7,616 bases of DNA. Origin: Sphingomonadales bacterium. GTDB lineage: Bacteria; Bacteroidota; Bacteroidia; UBA7662. The translations under genes were made by a program, and so were the position numbers. Of the stretch, positions 6,864-7,616 are shown piece by piece; within the stretch, counting starts at the first letter, position 1, and the number at the start of each line of letters is the position of its first letter. The DNA is taken from the NCBI GenBank assembly GCA_016872125.1, contig VHBD01000062.1, positions 1 to 7,616 on the forward strand, written 5' to 3'. The notes beneath the pieces are model-generated. The model did not search any database. It saw only the letters and a program-made list of their open reading frames with translations, and was not told where the DNA came from.

Positions 6864-7616
6864 AACATTTTTCCCGCATGCTCTTTGCTATAGCTTTAGT
6901 ACTTCTAGGGTCAGCCCAAACCTGGGCCCAAAAAGGCAAAATTACCGGAAAGGTCAAGGATGCGTTGACGGGTCAGGCGATTCCCTTTGCTAATGTGATT
7001 ATTCCCGGCACAACCCAAGGCACCACAACGAACGAACTAGGGGTCTATTCTTTGGAACAGCTGGATAGGGGATACTATAACATCACCGTTTCTTTCCTGG
7101 GTTATAAGCCCAAAACCTTTTTTGAGATCCAAGTTAGCGATGCGAGGGTGGCCCTCTTGGATGTGGAGTTGGAAACGGACAGCAGGGCCCTACAAGCGGT
7201 GGAGGTGCAGGCTTCGGCATTCTCGCGTACCGACGAAAGCCCCTTGTCGCTTCGCAACATAGGGGTTGCAGAAATTCAGCGAAATCCAGGAGGTAACCGG
7301 GACATTTCCAAGGCCATACAATCTTTGCCTGGAGTTTCGTCCGGGGTGAGTTTTCGCAACGATATCATTATTCGAGGGGGTGCCCCGAACGAAAATCGTT
7401 TTTACTTGGATGGGGTAGAGGTTCCCGTCATTAATCACTTTGCAACCCAAGGCAGTTCAGGCGGTCCGGTAGGTATTATCAACGTGGACATGATTCGTGA
7501 AGTGGACTTCTACTCTGGAGCCTTCCCGGCCAACCGCGGTAATACATTGAGTTCTGTTTTTGAGTTCAAACAAAAAGACGCCCGCAGCGATAAAGCCGCC
7601 TTTCGTTCCATTGTGG
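6860..7616 (+). CDS. TonB-dependent outer-membrane receptor, N-terminal part, 3' truncated by window edge
   Basis: The frame is open for 252 codons to the right edge; the beta-barrel lies beyond the window. Residues 1-23 (MKHFSRMLFAIALVLLGSA, ending TWA before Gln24) form a Sec signal peptide. Residues about 25-106 are a carboxypeptidase-regulatory-like domain, seen in ITGKVKDALTGQAIPFANV (28-46), GTTTNELGVYSL (54-65) and VSFLGYK (77-83). The plug domain follows from about 120, with ISKAIQSLPGVSSG, IIIRGGAPNENRFYLDGVEV (169-188) and VDFYSGAFPANRG. It lacks SusC-type signatures and looks like an ordinary receptor of the kind that takes up siderophores, vitamins or other small ligands; the ligand is unknown. 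The ATG at 6860 overlaps the crtW stop as ATGA, with only a T-rich stretch and no Shine-Dalgarno site before it, so translation is probably coupled to crtW. A second in-frame ATG at 6878 would shorten the signal peptide. Confidence 0.92.
   Translation, partial: MKHFSRMLFAIALVLLGSAQTWAQKGKITGKVKDALTGQAIPFANVIIPGTTQGTTTNELGVYSLEQLDRGYYNITVSFLGYKPKTFFEIQVSDARVALLDVELETDSRALQAVEVQASAFSRTDESPLSLRNIGVAEIQRNPGGNRDISKAIQSLPGVSSGVSFRNDIIIRGGAPNENRFYLDGVEVPVINHFATQGSSGGPVGIINVDMIREVDFYSGAFPANRGNTLSSVFEFKQKDARSDKAAFRSIV

Noticed and set aside
1..7616. Mobile elements, CRISPR arrays, tRNA or rRNA genes
   Set aside because: I found no direct-repeat arrays, terminal inverted repeats, transposase-like sequence or recognisable structural RNA on either strand by reading; nearly all bases belong to the eight genes listed.

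Overview
The window looks like a piece of a Bacteroidota (Bacteroidetes) chromosome. Four things point that way: a fused SecD-SecF protein; a TonB-dependent receptor with an N-terminal carboxypeptidase-regulatory-like beta-sandwich domain; an LptG-type permease beginning MKKLDGYL; and A/T-rich leaders with few Shine-Dalgarno sites. GC content is roughly one half by eye. A CrtW-type carotene ketolase suggests a pigmented, aerobic, perhaps aquatic member, but I cannot place it below phylum. Coding density is very high. There is no sign of insertion sequences, phage, CRISPR, tRNA or rRNA.

Layout. (1) Positions 2-2624, plus strand: the C-terminal 552 residues of SecDF, then after 28 bases an orphan DUF58/vWA-like protein. 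(2) Positions 5345-2570, minus strand: a three-gene envelope operon of a monofunctional peptidoglycan transglycosylase (mtgA), an LptF/LptG-family permease joined to it by an ATGA overlap, and 5 bases later a ten-helix EamA/DMT transporter. The EamA gene runs 55 bp into the end of the DUF58 gene, tail to tail. (3) Positions 5346-5508: a 163-bp divergent intergenic region with a possible Bacteroidetes-type promoter and an imperfect palindrome. (4) Positions 5509-7616, plus strand: a tightly packed operon of a predicted exported glutathione peroxidase (TTG start), the carotene ketolase crtW, and the first 252 codons of a TonB-dependent receptor. Both junctions are 4-bp ATGA overlaps. The receptor gene runs off the right edge.

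How the genes work together. Nearly everything concerns the cell envelope: protein export (SecDF), peptidoglycan synthesis (MtgA), lipopolysaccharide transport (LptG-like), a small-molecule permease (EamA), and an outer-membrane receptor with a peroxidase and a membrane-pigment enzyme. The least routine part is the peroxidase-ketolase-receptor operon. A link through oxidative protection of the envelope is possible but is inference only. I see no clearly new biological system. The findings concern gene arrangement, start-site choice and overlaps.
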